Of a stretch of 64,000 nt of DNA, positions 35,501 to 50,100 are shown piece after piece. The translations under genes and the position numbers were made by a program. This stretch comes from Mastigias papua (taxonomy: Eukaryota > Cnidaria > Scyphozoa > Rhizostomeae > Mastigiidae): contig OZ025280.1 in NCBI GenBank assembly GCA_964019165.1, positions 10,348,428 through 10,412,427 on the forward strand. The letters are read 5' to 3'. The notes below the pieces were generated by a model. That model did no database searches and was not told where the DNA came from. It saw only the letters and a list, made by a program, of their open reading frames with translations. Position 1 is the first letter of the stretch; each line of letters begins with the position of its first letter.

Positions 35501-38500
35501 TGTTTGTTGCATGTATATTAGATATTCCGACTCTCAGTGCTTGAGAAAGACTGAGGAGTGCCATCTCATTATTTGTTGCATGTATATTAGATATTCGGAC
35601 TCTCAGTGCTTGAGAAAGACTGAGGAGTGCCATCTCATTGTATGTTGCATGTATATTAGATATTCGGACTGTCAGTGCTTGAGATAGACTGAGGAGTGCC
35701 ATCTCGTTGTTTGTTGCATGTATATTAGATATTCGGACTCTCAGTGCTTGAGAAAGACTGAGGAGTGTCATCTCCTTGTTTGGTGCATGTATCTTAGATA
35801 TTCGGACTCTCAGTGGTTGAGAAAGACTGAGGAGTGCCATCTCGTTGTTTGTTGCATGTATATTAGATATTCGGACTCTCAGTGCTTGAGAAAGACTAAG
35901 GAGTGCCATCTCGTTGTTTGTTGCATGTATATTAGATATTCGGACTCTCAGTGCTTGAGAAAGACTGAGGAGTGCCATCTCGTTGTTTGTTGCATGTATA
36001 TTAGATATTCGGACTCTCAGTGCTTGAGAAAGACTGAGGAGTGCCATCTCATTGTATGTTGCATGTATATTAGATATTCGGACTCTCAGTGCTTGAGAAA
36101 GACTGAGGAGTGCCATCTCGTTGTTTGTTGCATGTATATTAGATATTCGGACTCTCAGTGCTTGAGAAAGACTGAGGAGTGCCATCTCGTTGTTTGTTGC
36201 ATGTATATTAGATATTCGGACTCTCAGTGCTTGAGAAAGACTGAGGAGTGCCATCTCGTTGTTTGTTGCATGTATATTAGATATTCGGACTCTCAGTGCT
36301 TGAGAAAGACTGAGGAGTGCCATCTCGTTGTTTGTTGCATGTATATTAGATATTCGGACTCTCAGTGCTTGAGAAAGACTGAGGAGTGCCATCTCGTTGT
36401 TTGTTGCATGTATATTAGATATTCAGACTCTCAGAGCTTGAGAAAGACTGAGGAGTGCCATCTCGTTGTTTGTTGCATGTATATTAGATATTCGGACTCT
36501 CAGTGCTTGAGAAAGACTGAGGAGTGTCATCTCGTTGTTTGTTGCATGTATATTAGATATTCGGACTCTCAGTGCTTGAGAAAGACTGAGGAGTGCCATC
36601 TCGTTGTTTGTTGCATGTATGTTAGATATTGGGACTCTCAGTAAATGAGAAAGACTGAGGAGTGCCATCTCGTTGTTTGTTGCATGTATATTAGATATTC
36701 CGACTCTCAGTGCTTGAGAAAGACTGAGGAGTGCCATCTCGTTATTTGTTGCATGTATATTAGATATTCGGACTCTCAGTGCTTGAGAAAGACTGAGGAG
36801 TGCCATCTCATTGTATGTTGCATGTATATTAGATATTCGGACTGTCAGTGCTTGAGATAGACTGAGGAGTGCCATCTCGTTGTTTGTTGCATGTATATTA
36901 GATATTCGGACTCTCAGTGCTTGAGAAAGACTGAGGAGTGTCATCTCCTTGTTTGGTGCATGTATCTTAGATATTCGGACTCTCAGTGGTTGAGAAAGAC
37001 TGAGGAGTGCCATCTCGTTGTTTGTTGCATGTATATTAGATATTCGGACTCTCAGTGCTTGAGAAAGACTAAGGAGTGCCATCTCGTTGTTTGTTGCATG
37101 TATATTAGATATTCGGACTCTCAGTGCTTGAGAAAGACTGAGGAGTGCCATCTCGTTGTTTGTTGCATGTATATTAGATATTCGGACTCTCAGTGCTTGA
37201 GAAAGACTGAGGAGTGCCATCTCATTGTATGTTGCATGTATATTAGATATTCGGACTCTCAGTGCTTGAGAAAGACTGAGGAGTGCCATCTCGTTGTTTG
37301 TTGCATGTATATTAGATATTCGGACTCTCAGTGCTTGAGAAAGACTGAGGAGTGCCATCTCGTTGTTTGTTGCATGTATATTAGATATTCGGACTCTCAG
37401 TGCTTGAGAAAGACTGAGGAGTGCCATCTCGTTGTTTGTTGCATGTATATTAGATATTCGGACTCTCAGTGCTTGAGAAAGACTGAGGAGTGCCATCTCG
37501 TTGTTTGTTGCATGTATATTAGATATTCGGACTCTCAGTGCTTGAGAAAGACTGAGGAGTGCCATCTCCTTGTATGTTGCATGTATATCAGATATTCGGA
37601 CTCTCAGTAATTGAGAAAGACTGAGGAGTGCCATCTCGTTGTTTGTTGCATGTATATTAGATATTCGGACTCTCAGTGCTTGAGAAAGACTGAGGAGTGC
37701 CATCTCATTGTATGTTGCATGTATATTAGATATTCGGACTCTCAGTGCTTGAGAAAGACTAAGGAGTGCCATCTCGTTGTTTGTTGCATGTATATTAGAT
37801 ATTCGGACTCTCAGTGCTTGAGAAAGACTGAGGAGTGCCATCTCGTTGTTTGTTGCATGTATATTAGATATTCGGACTCTCAGTGCTTGAGAAAGACTGA
37901 GGAGTGCCATCTCATTGTATGTTGCATGTATATTAGATATTCGGACTGTCAGTGCTTGAGAAAGACTGAGGAGTGCCATCTCGTTGTTTGTTGCATGTAT
38001 ATTAGATATTCGGACTCTCAGTGCTTGAGAAAGACTGAGGAGTGCCATCTCGTTGTTTGTTGCATGTATATTAGATATTCGGACTCTCAGTGCTTGAGAA
38101 AGACTGAGGAGTGCCATCTCGTTGTTTGTTGCATGTATATTAGATAATCAGACTCTCAGAGCTTGAGAAAGACTGAGGAGTGCCATCTCGTTGTTTGTTG
38201 CATGTATGTTAGATATTGGGACTCTCAGTAAATGAGAAAGACTGAGGAGTGCCATCTCGTTGTTTGTTGCATGTATATTAGATATTCCGACTCTCAGTGC
38301 TTGAGAAAGACTGAGGAGTGCCATCTCGTTATTTGTTGCATGTATATTAGATATTCGGACTCTCAGTGCTTGAGAAAGACTGAGGAGTGCCATCTCATTG
38401 TATGTTGCATGTATATTAGATATTCGGACTCTCAGTGCTTGAGAAAGACTGAGGAGTGCCATCTCATTGTATGTTGCATGTATATTAGATATTCGGACTC

Positions 38501-39109
38501 TCAGTGCTTGAGAAAGACTGAGGAGTGCCATCTCGTTGTTTGTTGCATGTATATTAGATATTCGGACTCTCAGTGCTTGAGAAAGACTGAGGAGTGCCAT
38601 CTCGTTGTTTGTTGCATGTATATTAGATATTCGGACTCTCAGTGCTTGAGAAAGACTGAGGAGTGCCATCTCATTGTATGTTGCATGTATATTAGATATT
38701 CGGACTCTCAGTGCTTGAGAAAGACTGAGGAGTGCCATCTCATTGTATGTTGCATGTATATTAGATATTCGGACTCTCAGTGCTTGAGAAAGACTGAGGA
38801 GTGCCATCTCGTTGTTTGTTGCATGTATATTAGATATTCGGACTCTCAGTGCTTGAGAAAGACTGAGGAGTGCCATCTCGTTGTTTGTTGCATGTATATT
38901 AGATATTCGGACTCTCAGTGCTTGAGAAAGACTGAGGAGTGCCATCTCGTTGTTTGTTGCATGTATATTAGATATTCGGACTCTCAGTGCTTGAGAAAGA
39001 CTGAGGAGTGCCATCTCGTTGTTTGTTGCATGTATATTAGATATTCGGACTCTCAGTGCTTGAGAAAGACTGAGGAGTGCCATCTCCTTGTATGTTGCAT
39101 GTATATCAG

Positions 39110-42100
39110 ATATTCGGACTCTCAGTAATTGAGAAAGACTGAGGAGTGCCATCTCGTTGTTTGTTGCATGTATATTAGATATTCGGACTCTCAGTGCTTG
39201 AGAAAGACTGAGGAGTGCCATCTCATTGTATGTTGCATGTATATTAGATATTCGGACTCTCAGTGCTTGAGAAAGACTAAGGAGTGCCATCTCGTTGTTT
39301 GTTGCATGTATATTAGATATTCGGACTCTCAGTGCTTGAGAAAGACTGAGGAGTGCCATCTCGTTGTTTGTTGCATGTATATTAGATATTCGGACTCTCA
39401 GTGCTTGAGAAAGACTGAGGAGTGCCATCTCATTGTATGTTGCATGTATATTAGATATTCGGACTGTCAGTGCTTGAGAAAGACTGAGGAGTGCCATCTC
39501 GTTGTTTGTTGCATGTATATTAGATATTCGGACTCTCAGTGCTTGAGAAAGACTGAGGAGTGCCATCTCGTTGTTTGTTGCATGTATATTAGATATTCGG
39601 ACTCTCAGTGCTTGAGAAAGACTGAGGAGTGCCATCTCGTTGTTTGTTGCATGTATATTAGATAATCAGACTCTCAGAGCTTGAGAAAGACTGAGGAGTG
39701 CCATCTCGTTGTTTGTTGCATGTATGTTAGATATTGGGACTCTCAGTGCTTGAGAAAGACTGAGGAGTGCCATCTCGTTGTTTGTTGCATGTATATTAGA
39801 TATTCCGACTCTCAGTGCTTGAGAAAGACTGAGGAGTGCCATCTCGTTATTTGTTGCATGTATATTAGATATTCGGACTCTCAGTGCTTGAGAAAGACTG
39901 AGGAGTGCCATCTCATTGTATGTTGCATGTATATTAGATATTCGGACTGTCAGTCCTTGAGATAGACTGAGGAGTGCCATCTCGTTGTTTGTTGCATGTA
40001 TATTAGATATTCGGACTCTCAGTGCTTGAGAAAGACTGAGGAGTGTCATCTCCTTGTTTGGTGCATGTATCTTAGATATTCGGACTCTCAGTGGTTGAGA
40101 AAGACTGAGGAGTGCCATCTCGTTGTTTGTTGCATGTATATTAGATATTCGGACTCTCAGTGCTTGAGAAAGACTAAGGAGTGCCATCTCGTTGTTTGTT
40201 GCATGTATATTAGATATTCGGACTCTCAGTGCTTGAGAAAGACTGAGGAGTGCCATCTCGTTGTTTGTTGCATGTATATTAGATATTCGGACTCTCAGTG
40301 CTTGAGAAAGACTGAGGAGTGCCATCTCATTGTATGTTGCATGTATATTAGATATTCGGACTCTCAGTGCTTGAGAAAGACTGAGGAGTGCCATCTCGTT
40401 GTTTGTTGCATGTATATTAGATATTCGGACTCTCAGCGCTTGAGAAAGACTGAGGAGTGCCATCTCGTTGTTTGTTGCATGTATATTAGATATTCGGACT
40501 CTCAGTGCTTGAGAAAGACTGAGGAGTGCCATCTCGTTGTTTGTTGCATGTATATTAGATATTCGGACTCTCAGTGCTTGAGAAAGACTGAGGAGTGCCA
40601 TCTCGTTGTTTGTTGCATGTATATTAGATATTCGGACTCTCAGTGCTTGAGAAAGACTGAGGAGTGCCATCTCATTGTTTGTTGCATGTATATTAGATAT
40701 TCGGACTCTCAGTGCTTGAGAAAGACTGAGGAGTGCCATCTCATTGTATGTTGCATGTATATTAGATATTCGGACTGTCAGTGCTTGAGAAAGACTGAGG
40801 AGTGCCATCTCGTTGTTTGTTGCATGTATATTAGATATTCGGACTCTCAGTGCTTGAGAAAGACTGAGGAGTGCCATCTCGTTGTTTGTTGCATGTATAT
40901 TAGATATTCGGACTCTCAGTGCTTGAGAAAGACTGAGGAGTGCCATCTCGTTGTTTGTTGCATGTATATTAGATATTCAGACTCTCAGAGCTTGAGAAAG
41001 ACTGAGGAGTGCCATCTCGTTGTTTGTTGCATGTATATTAGATATTCGAACTCTCAGTGCTTGAGAAAGACTGAGGAGTGTCATCTCGTTGTTTGTTGCA
41101 TGTATATTAGATATTCGGACTCTCAGTGCTTGAGAAAGACTGAGGAGTGCCATCTCGTTGTTTGTTGCATGTATGTTAGATATTGGGACTCTCAGTAATT
41201 GAGAAAGACTGAGGAGTGCCATCTCGTTGTTTGTTGCATGTATATTAGATATTCCGACTCTCAGTGCTTGAGAAAGACTGAGGAGTGCCATCTCGTTATT
41301 TGTTGCATGTATATTAGATATTCGGACTCTCAGTGCTTGAGAAAGACTGAGGAGTGCCATCTCATTGTATGTTGCATGTATATTAGATATTCGGACTGTC
41401 AGTGCTTGAGATAGACTGAGGAGTGCCATCTCGTTGTTTGTTGCATGAATATTAGATATTCGGACTCTCAGTGCTTTAGAAAGACTGAGGAGTGTCATCT
41501 CCTTGTTTGGTGCATGTATCTTAGATATTCGGACTCTCAGTGGTTGAGAAAGACTGAGGAGTGCCATCTCGTTGTTTGTTGCATGTATATTAGATATTCG
41601 GACTCTCAGTGCTTGAGAAAGACTAAGGAGTGCCATCTCGTTGTTTGTTGCATGTATATTAGATATTCGGACTCTCAGTGCTTGAGAAAGACTGAGGAGT
41701 GCCATCTCGTTGTTTGTTGCATGTATATTAGATATTCGGACTCTCAGTGCTTGAGAAAGACTGAGGAGTGCCATCTCATTGTATGTTGCATGTATATTAG
41801 ATATTCGGACTGTCAGTGCTTGAGAAAGACTGAGGAGTGCCATCTCGTTGTTTGTTGCATGTATATTAGATATTCGGACTCTCAGTGCTTGAGAAAGACT
41901 GAGGAGTGCCATCTCGTTGTTTGTTGCATGTATATTAGATATTCAGACTCTCAGTGCTTGAGAAAGACTGAGGAGTGCCATCTCGTTGTTTGTTGCATGT
42001 ATATTAGATATTCAGACTCTCAGAGCTTGAGAAAGACTGAGGAGTGCCATCTCGTTGTTTGTTGCATGTATATTAGATATTCGGACTCTCAGTGCTTGAG

Positions 42101-45010
42101 AAAGACTGAGGAGTGCCATCTCCTTGTATGCTGCTTGTATATTAGATATTCAGACTCTCAGAGCTTGAGAAAGACTGAGGAGTGCCATCTCGTTGTTTGT
42201 TGCATGTATATTAGATATTCGGACTCTCAGTGCTTGAGAAAGACTGAGGAGTGCCATCTCGTTGTTTGTTGCATGTATATTAGATATTCGGACTCTCAGT
42301 GCTTGAGAAAGACTGAGGAGTGCCATCTCGTTGTTTGTTGCATGTATGTTAGATATTCGGACTGTCAGTGCTTGAGAAAGACTGAGGAGTGTCATCTCGT
42401 TGTTTGTTGCATGTATGTTAGATAGTCGGACTCTCAGTGGTTGAGAAAGACTGAGGAGTGCCATCTCGTTGTTTGTTGCATGTATATTAGATATTCGGAC
42501 TCTCAGTGCTTGAGAAAGACTGAGGAGTGCCATCTCGTTGTTTGTTGCATGTATATTAGATATTCGGACTCTCAGTGCTTGAGAAAGACTGAGGAGTGCC
42601 ATCTCGTTGTTTGTTGCATGTATATTAGATATTCGGACTCTCAGTGCTTGAGAAAGACTGAGGAGTGCCATCTCCTTGTATGTTGCATGTATATCAGATA
42701 TTCGGACTCTCAGTAATTGAGAAAGACTGAGGAGTGCCATCTCGTTGTTTGTTGCATGTATATTAGATATTCGGACTCTCAGTGCTTGAGAAAGACTGAG
42801 GAGTGCCATCTCATTGTTTGTTGCATGTATGTTAGATATTCGGACTCTCAGTGCTTGAGAAAGACTGAGGAGTGCCATCTCGTTGTTTGTTGCATGTATA
42901 TTAGATATTCGGACTCTCAGTGCTTGAGAAAGACTGAGGAGTGCCATCTCATTGTATGTTGCATGTATATTAGATATTCGGACTCTCAGTGCTTGAGAAA
43001 GACTGAGGAGTGCCATGTCATTGTATGTTGCATGTATATTAGATATTCGGACTGTCAGTGCTTGAGAAAGACTGAGGAGTGCCATCTCGTTGTTTGTTGC
43101 ATGTATGTTAGATATTCGGACTCTCAGTGGTTGAGAAAGACTGAGGAGTGCCATCTCGTTGTTTGTTGCATGTATATTAGATATTCGGACTCTCAGTGCT
43201 TGAGAAAGACTAAGGAGTGCCATCTCGTTGTTTGTATCATGTATATTAGATATTCGGACTCTCAGTGTTTGAGAAAGACTGAGGAGTGCCATCTCATTGT
43301 ATGTTGCATTTATATTAGATATTCGGACTGTCAGTGCTTGAGAAAGACTGAGGAGTGCCATCTCGTTGTTTGTTGCATGTATATTAGATATTCGGTCTCT
43401 CAGTGCTTGAGAAAGACTGAGGAGTGCCATCTCGTTGTTTGTTGCATGTATAGTAGATATTCGGACTCTCAGTGCTTGAGAAAGACTGAGGAGTGCCATC
43501 TCGTTGTTTGTTGCATGTATGTCAGATATTCGGACTCTCAGTAATTGAGAAAGACTGAGGAGTGCCATCTCGTTGTTTGTTGCATGTATATTAGCTATTC
43601 GGACTCTCAGTGCTTGAGAACGACTGAGGAGTGCCATCTCGTTGTTTGTTGCATGTATATTAGATATTCGGACTCTCAGTGCTTGAGAAAGACTGAGGAG
43701 TGCCATCTCGTTGTTTGTTGCATGTATATTAGATATTCAGACTCTCAGAGCTTGAGAAAGACTGGGGAGTGCCATCTCGTTGTTTGTTGCATGTATATTA
43801 GATATTCGGACTCTCAGTGCTTGAGAAAGACTGAGGAGTGCCATCTCCTTGTATGCTGCATGTATATTAGATATTCAGACTCTCAGAGCTTGAGAAAGAC
43901 TGAGGAGTGCCATCTCGTTGTTTGTTGCATGTATATTAGATATTCGGACTCTCAGTGCTTGAGAAAGACTGAGGAGTGCCATCTCGTTGTTTGTTGCATG
44001 TATATTAGATATTCGGACTCTCAGTGCTTGAGAAAGACTGAGGAGTGCCATCTCGTTGTTTGTTGCATGTATGTAAGATATTCGGACTGTCAGTGCTTGA
44101 GAAAGACTGAGGAGTGCCATCTCGTTGTTTGTTGCATGTATGTTAGATATTCGGACTCTCAGTGGTTGAGAAAGACTGAGGAGTGCCATCTCGTTGTTTG
44201 TTGCATGTATATTAGATATTCGGACTCTCAGTGCTTGAGAAAGACTAAGGAGTGCCATCTCGTTGTTTGTTGCATGTATATTAGATATTCGGACTCTCAG
44301 TGTTTGAGAAAGACTGAGGAGTGCCATCTCATTGTATGTTGCATTTATATTAGATATTCGGACTGTCAGTGCTTGAGAAAGACTGAGGAGTGCCATCTCG
44401 TTGTTTGTTGCATGTATATTAGATATTCGGTCTCTCAGTGCTTGAGAAAGACTGAGGAGTGCCATCTCGTTGTTTGTTGCATGTATGTTAGATATTCGGA
44501 CTCTCAGTAATTGAGAAAGACTGAGGAGTGCCATCTCGTTGTTTGTTGCATGTATATTAGATATTCGGACTCTCAGTGCTTGAGAACGACTGAGGAGTGC
44601 CATCTCGTTGTTTGTTGCATGTATATTAGATATTCGGACTCTCAGTGCTTGAGAAAGACTGAGGAGTGCCATCTCGTTGTTTGTTGCATGTATATTAGAT
44701 ATTCGGACTCTCAGTGCTTGAGAAAGACTGAGGAGTGCCATCTCGTTGTTTGTTGCATGTATATTAGATATTCGGACTCTCAGTGTTTGAGAAAGACTGA
44801 GGAGTGCCATCTCCTTGTATGCTGCATGTATATTAGATATTCAGACTCTCAGAGCTTGAGAAAGACTGAGGAGTGCCATCTCGTTGTTTGTTGCATGTAT
44901 ATTAGATATTCGGACTCTCAGTGCTTGAGAAAGACTGAGGAGTGCCATCTCGTTGTTTGTTGCATGTATATTAGATATTCGGACTCTCAGTGCTTGAGAA
45001 AGACTGAGGA
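39110..45010. repeat. 5.9-kb satellite block, copy 1 of a segmental duplication
   Basis: Variant order matches 47114-53014 at a constant offset of 8004 bp (116 monomers). Rare landmarks occur in both: CAGTCCTTGAG (39952 and 47956), GCATGAATATT (41444 and 49448), TTTGTATCATG (43232 and 51236) and TTAGCTATTCGG (43591 and 51595). The left limit is the monomer before 39129, where one copy has TATATCAG and the other TATGTTAG. The right limit is near 44994-45020. Confidence 0.85.
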
Positions 45011-47113
45011 GTGCCATCTCGTTGTTTGTTGCATGTATGTAAGATATTCGGACTGTCAGTGCTTGAGAAAGACTGAGGAGTGTCATCTCGTTGTTTGTTG
45101 CATGTATGTTAGATAGTCGGACTCTCAGTGGTTGAGAAAGACTGAGGAGTGCCATCTCGTTGTTTGTTGCATGTATATTAGATATTCGGACTCTCAGTGC
45201 TTGAGAAAGACTGAGGAGTGCCATCTCGTTGTTTGTTGCATGTATATTAGATATTCGGACTCTCAGTGCTTGAGAAAGACTGAGGAGTGCCATCTCGTTG
45301 TTTGTTGCATGTATATTAGATATTCGGACTCTCAGTGCTTGAGAAAGACTGAGGAGTGCCATCTCCTTGTATGTTGCATGTATATCAGATATTCGGACTC
45401 TCAGTAATTGAGAAAGACTGAGGAGTGCCATCTCGTTGTTTGTTGCATGTATATTAGATATTCCGACTCTCAGTGCTTGAGAAAGACTGAGGAGTGCCAT
45501 CTCGTTGTTTGTTGCATGTATGTTAGATATTCGGACTCTCAGTGCTTGAGAAAGACTGAGGAGTGCCATCTCGTTGTTTGTTGCATGTATATTAGATATT
45601 CGGACTCTCAGTGCTTGAGAAAGACTGAGGAGTGCCATCTCATTGTATGTTGCATGTATATTAGATATTCGGACTCTCAGTGCTTGAGAAAGACTGAGGA
45701 GTGCCATGTCATTGTATGTTGCATGTATATTAGATATTCGGACTGTCAGTGCTTGAGAAAGACTGAGGAGTGCCATCTCGTTGTTTGTTGCATGTATGTT
45801 AGATATTCGGACTCTCAGTGGTTGAGAAAGACTGAGGAGTGCCATCTCGTTGTTTGTTGCATGTATATTAGATATTCGGACTCTCAGTGCTTGAGAAAGA
45901 CTAAGGAGTGCCATCTCGTTGTTTGTTGCATGTATATAAGATATTCGGACTCTCAGTGTTTGAGAAAGACTGAGGAGTGCCATCTCATTGTATGTTGCAT
46001 GTATATTAGATATTCGGACTGTCAGTGCTTGAGAAAGACTGAGGAGTGTCATCTCGTTGTTTGTTGCATGTATGTTAGATATTCGGACTCTCAGTGGTTG
46101 AGAAAGACTGAGGAGTGCCATCTCGTTGTTTGTTGCATGTATATTAGATATTCGGACTCTCAGTGCTTGAGAAAGACTGAGGAGTGCCATCTCGTTGTTT
46201 GTTGCATGTATATTAGATATTCGGACTCTCAGTGCTTGAGAAAGACTGAGGAGTGCCATCTCGTTGTTTGTTGCATGTATATTAGATATTCGAACTCTCA
46301 GTGCTTGAGAAAGACTGAGGAGTGCCATCTCCGTGTATGTTGCATGTATATCAGATATTCGGACTCTCAGTGCTTGAGAAAGACTGAGGAGTGCCATCTC
46401 GTTGTTTGTTGCATGTATATTAGATATTCGGACTCTCAGTGCTTGAGAAAGACTGAGGAGTGCCATCTCGTTGTTTGTTGCATGTATGTTAGATATTCGG
46501 ACTGTCAGTGCTTGAGAAAGACTGAGGAGTGTCATCTTGTTGTTTGTTGCATGTATGTTAGATAGTCGGACTCTCAGTGGTTGAGAAAGACTGAGGAGTG
46601 CCATCTCGTTGTTTGTTGCATGTATATTAGATATTCGGACTCTCAGTGCTTGAGAAAGACTGAGGAGTGCCATCTCGTTGTTTGTTGCATGTATATTAGA
46701 TATTCGGACTCTCAGTGCTTGAGAAAGACTGAGGAGTGCCATCTCGTTGTTTGTTGCATGTATATTAGATATTCGGACTCTCAGTGCTTGAGAAAGACTG
46801 AGGAGTGCCATCTCCTTCTATGTTGCATGTATATCAGATATTCGGACTCTCAGTAATTGAGAAAGACTGAGGAGTGCCATCTCGTTGTTTGTTGCATGTA
46901 TATTAGATATTCGGACTCTCAGTGCTTGAGAAAGACTGAGGAGTGCCATCTCGTTGTTTGTTGCATGTATGTTAGATATTCGGACTCTCAGTGCTTGAGA
47001 AAGACTGAGGAGTGCCATCTCGTTGTTTGTTGCATGTATATTAGATATTCGGTCTCTCAGTGCTTGAGAAAGACTGAGGAGTGCCATCTCGTTGTTTGTT
47101 GCATGTATGTTAG

Positions 47114-50100
47114 ATATTCGGACTCTCAGTAATTGAGAAAGACTGAGGAGTGCCATCTCGTTGTTTGTTGCATGTATATTAGATATTCGGACTCTCAGTG
47201 CTTGAGAAAGACTGAGGAGTGCCATCTCATTGTATGTTGCATGTATATTAGATATTCGGACTCTCAGTGCTTGAGAAAGACTAAGGAGTGCCATCTCGTT
47301 GTTTGTTGCATGTATATTAGATATTCGGACTCTCAGTGCTTGAGAAAGACTGAGGAGTGCCATCTCGTTGTTTGTTGCATGTATATTAGATATTCGGACT
47401 CTCAGTGCTTGAGAAAGACTGAGGAGTGCCATCTCATTGTATGTTGCATGTATATTAGATATTCGGACTGTCAGTGCTTGAGAAAGACTGAGGAGTGCCA
47501 TCTCGTTGTTTGTTGCATGTATATTAGATATTCGGACTCTCAGTGCTTGAGAAAGACTGAGGAGTGCCATCTCGTTGTTTGTTGCATGTATATTAGATAT
47601 TCGGACTCTCAGTGCTTGAGAAAGACTGAGGAGTGCCATCTCGTTGTTTGTTGCATGTATATTAGATAATCAGACTCTCAGAGCTTGAGAAAGACTGAGG
47701 AGTGCCATCTCGTTGTTTGTTGCATGTATGTTAGATATTGGGACTCTCAGTGCTTGAGAAAGACTGAGGAGTGCCATCTCGTTGTTTGTTGCATGTATAT
47801 TAGATATTCCGACTCTCAGTGCTTGAGAAAGACTGAGGAGTGCCATCTCGTTATTTGTTGCATGTATATTAGATATTCGGACTCTCAGTGCTTGAGAAAG
47901 ACTGAGGAGTGCCATCTCATTGTATGTTGCATGTATATTAGATATTCGGACTGTCAGTCCTTGAGATAGACTGAGGAGTGCCATCTCGTTGTTTGTTGCA
48001 TGTATATTAGATATTCGGACTCTCAGTGCTTGAGAAAGACTGAGGAGTGTCATCTCCTTGTTTGGTGCATGTATCTTAGATATTCGGACTCTCAGTGGTT
48101 GAGAAAGACTGAGGAGTGCCATCTCGTTGTTTGTTGCATGTATATTAGATATTCGGACTCTCAGTGCTTGAGAAAGACTAAGGAGTGCCATCTCGTTGTT
48201 TGTTGCATGTATATTAGATATTCGGACTCTCAGTGCTTGAGAAAGACTGAGGAGTGCCATCTCGTTGTTTGTTGCATGTATATTAGATATTCGGACTCTC
48301 AGTGCTTGAGAAAGACTGAGGAGTGCCATCTCATTGTATGTTGCATGTATATTAGATATTCGGACTCTCAGTGCTTGAGAAAGACTGAGGAGTGCCATCT
48401 CGTTGTTTGTTGCATGTATATTAGATATTCGGACTCTCAGCGCTTGAGAAAGACTGAGGAGTGCCATCTCGTTGTTTGTTGCATGTATATTAGATATTCG
48501 GACTCTCAGTGCTTGAGAAAGACTGAGGAGTGCCATCTCGTTGTTTGTTGCATGTATATTAGATATTCGGACTCTCAGTGCTTGAGAAAGACTGAGGAGT
48601 GCCATCTCGTTGTTTGTTGCATGTATATTAGATATTCGGACTCTCAGTGCTTGAGAAAGACTGAGGAGTGCCATCTCATTGTTTGTTGCATGTATATTAG
48701 ATATTCGGACTCTCAGTGCTTGAGAAAGACTGAGGAGTGCCATCTCATTGTATGTTGCATGTATATTAGATATTCGGACTGTCAGTGCTTGAGAAAGACT
48801 GAGGAGTGCCATCTCGTTGTTTGTTGCATGTATATTAGATATTCGGACTCTCAGTGCTTGAGAAAGACTGAGGAGTGCCATCTCGTTGTTTGTTGCATGT
48901 ATATTAGATATTCGGACTCTCAGTGCTTGAGAAAGACTGAGGAGTGCCATCTCGTTGTTTGTTGCATGTATATTAGATATTCAGACTCTCAGAGCTTGAG
49001 AAAGACTGAGGAGTGCCATCTCGTTGTTTGTTGCATGTATATTAGATATTCGAACTCTCAGTGCTTGAGAAAGACTGAGGAGTGTCATCTCGTTGTTTGT
49101 TGCATGTATATTAGATATTCGGACTCTCAGTGCTTGAGAAAGACTGAGGAGTGCCATCTCGTTGTTTGTTGCATGTATGTTAGATATTGGGACTCTCAGT
49201 AATTGAGAAAGACTGAGGAGTGCCATCTCGTTGTTTGTTGCATGTATATTAGATATTCCGACTCTCAGTGCTTGAGAAAGACTGAGGAGTGCCATCTCGT
49301 TATTTGTTGCATGTATATTAGATATTCGGACTCTCAGTGCTTGAGAAAGACTGAGGAGTGCCATCTCATTGTATGTTGCATGTATATTAGATATTCGGAC
49401 TGTCAGTGCTTGAGATAGACTGAGGAGTGCCATCTCGTTGTTTGTTGCATGAATATTAGATATTCGGACTCTCAGTGCTTTAGAAAGACTGAGGAGTGTC
49501 ATCTCCTTGTTTGGTGCATGTATCTTAGATATTCGGACTCTCAGTGGTTGAGAAAGACTGAGGAGTGCCATCTCGTTGTTTGTTGCATGTATATTAGATA
49601 TTCGGACTCTCAGTGCTTGAGAAAGACTAAGGAGTGCCATCTCGTTGTTTGTTGCATGTATATTAGATATTCGGACTCTCAGTGCTTGAGAAAGACTGAG
49701 GAGTGCCATCTCGTTGTTTGTTGCATGTATATTAGATATTCGGACTCTCAGTGCTTGAGAAAGACTGAGGAGTGCCATCTCATTGTATGTTGCATGTATA
49801 TTAGATATTCGGACTGTCAGTGCTTGAGAAAGACTGAGGAGTGCCATCTCGTTGTTTGTTGCATGTATATTAGATATTCGGACTCTCAGTGCTTGAGAAA
49901 GACTGAGGAGTGCCATCTCGTTGTTTGTTGCATGTATATTAGATATTCAGACTCTCAGTGCTTGAGAAAGACTGAGGAGTGCCATCTCGTTGTTTGTTGC
50001 ATGTATATTAGATATTCAGACTCTCAGAGCTTGAGAAAGACTGAGGAGTGCCATCTCGTTGTTTGTTGCATGTATATTAGATATTCGGACTCTCAGTGCT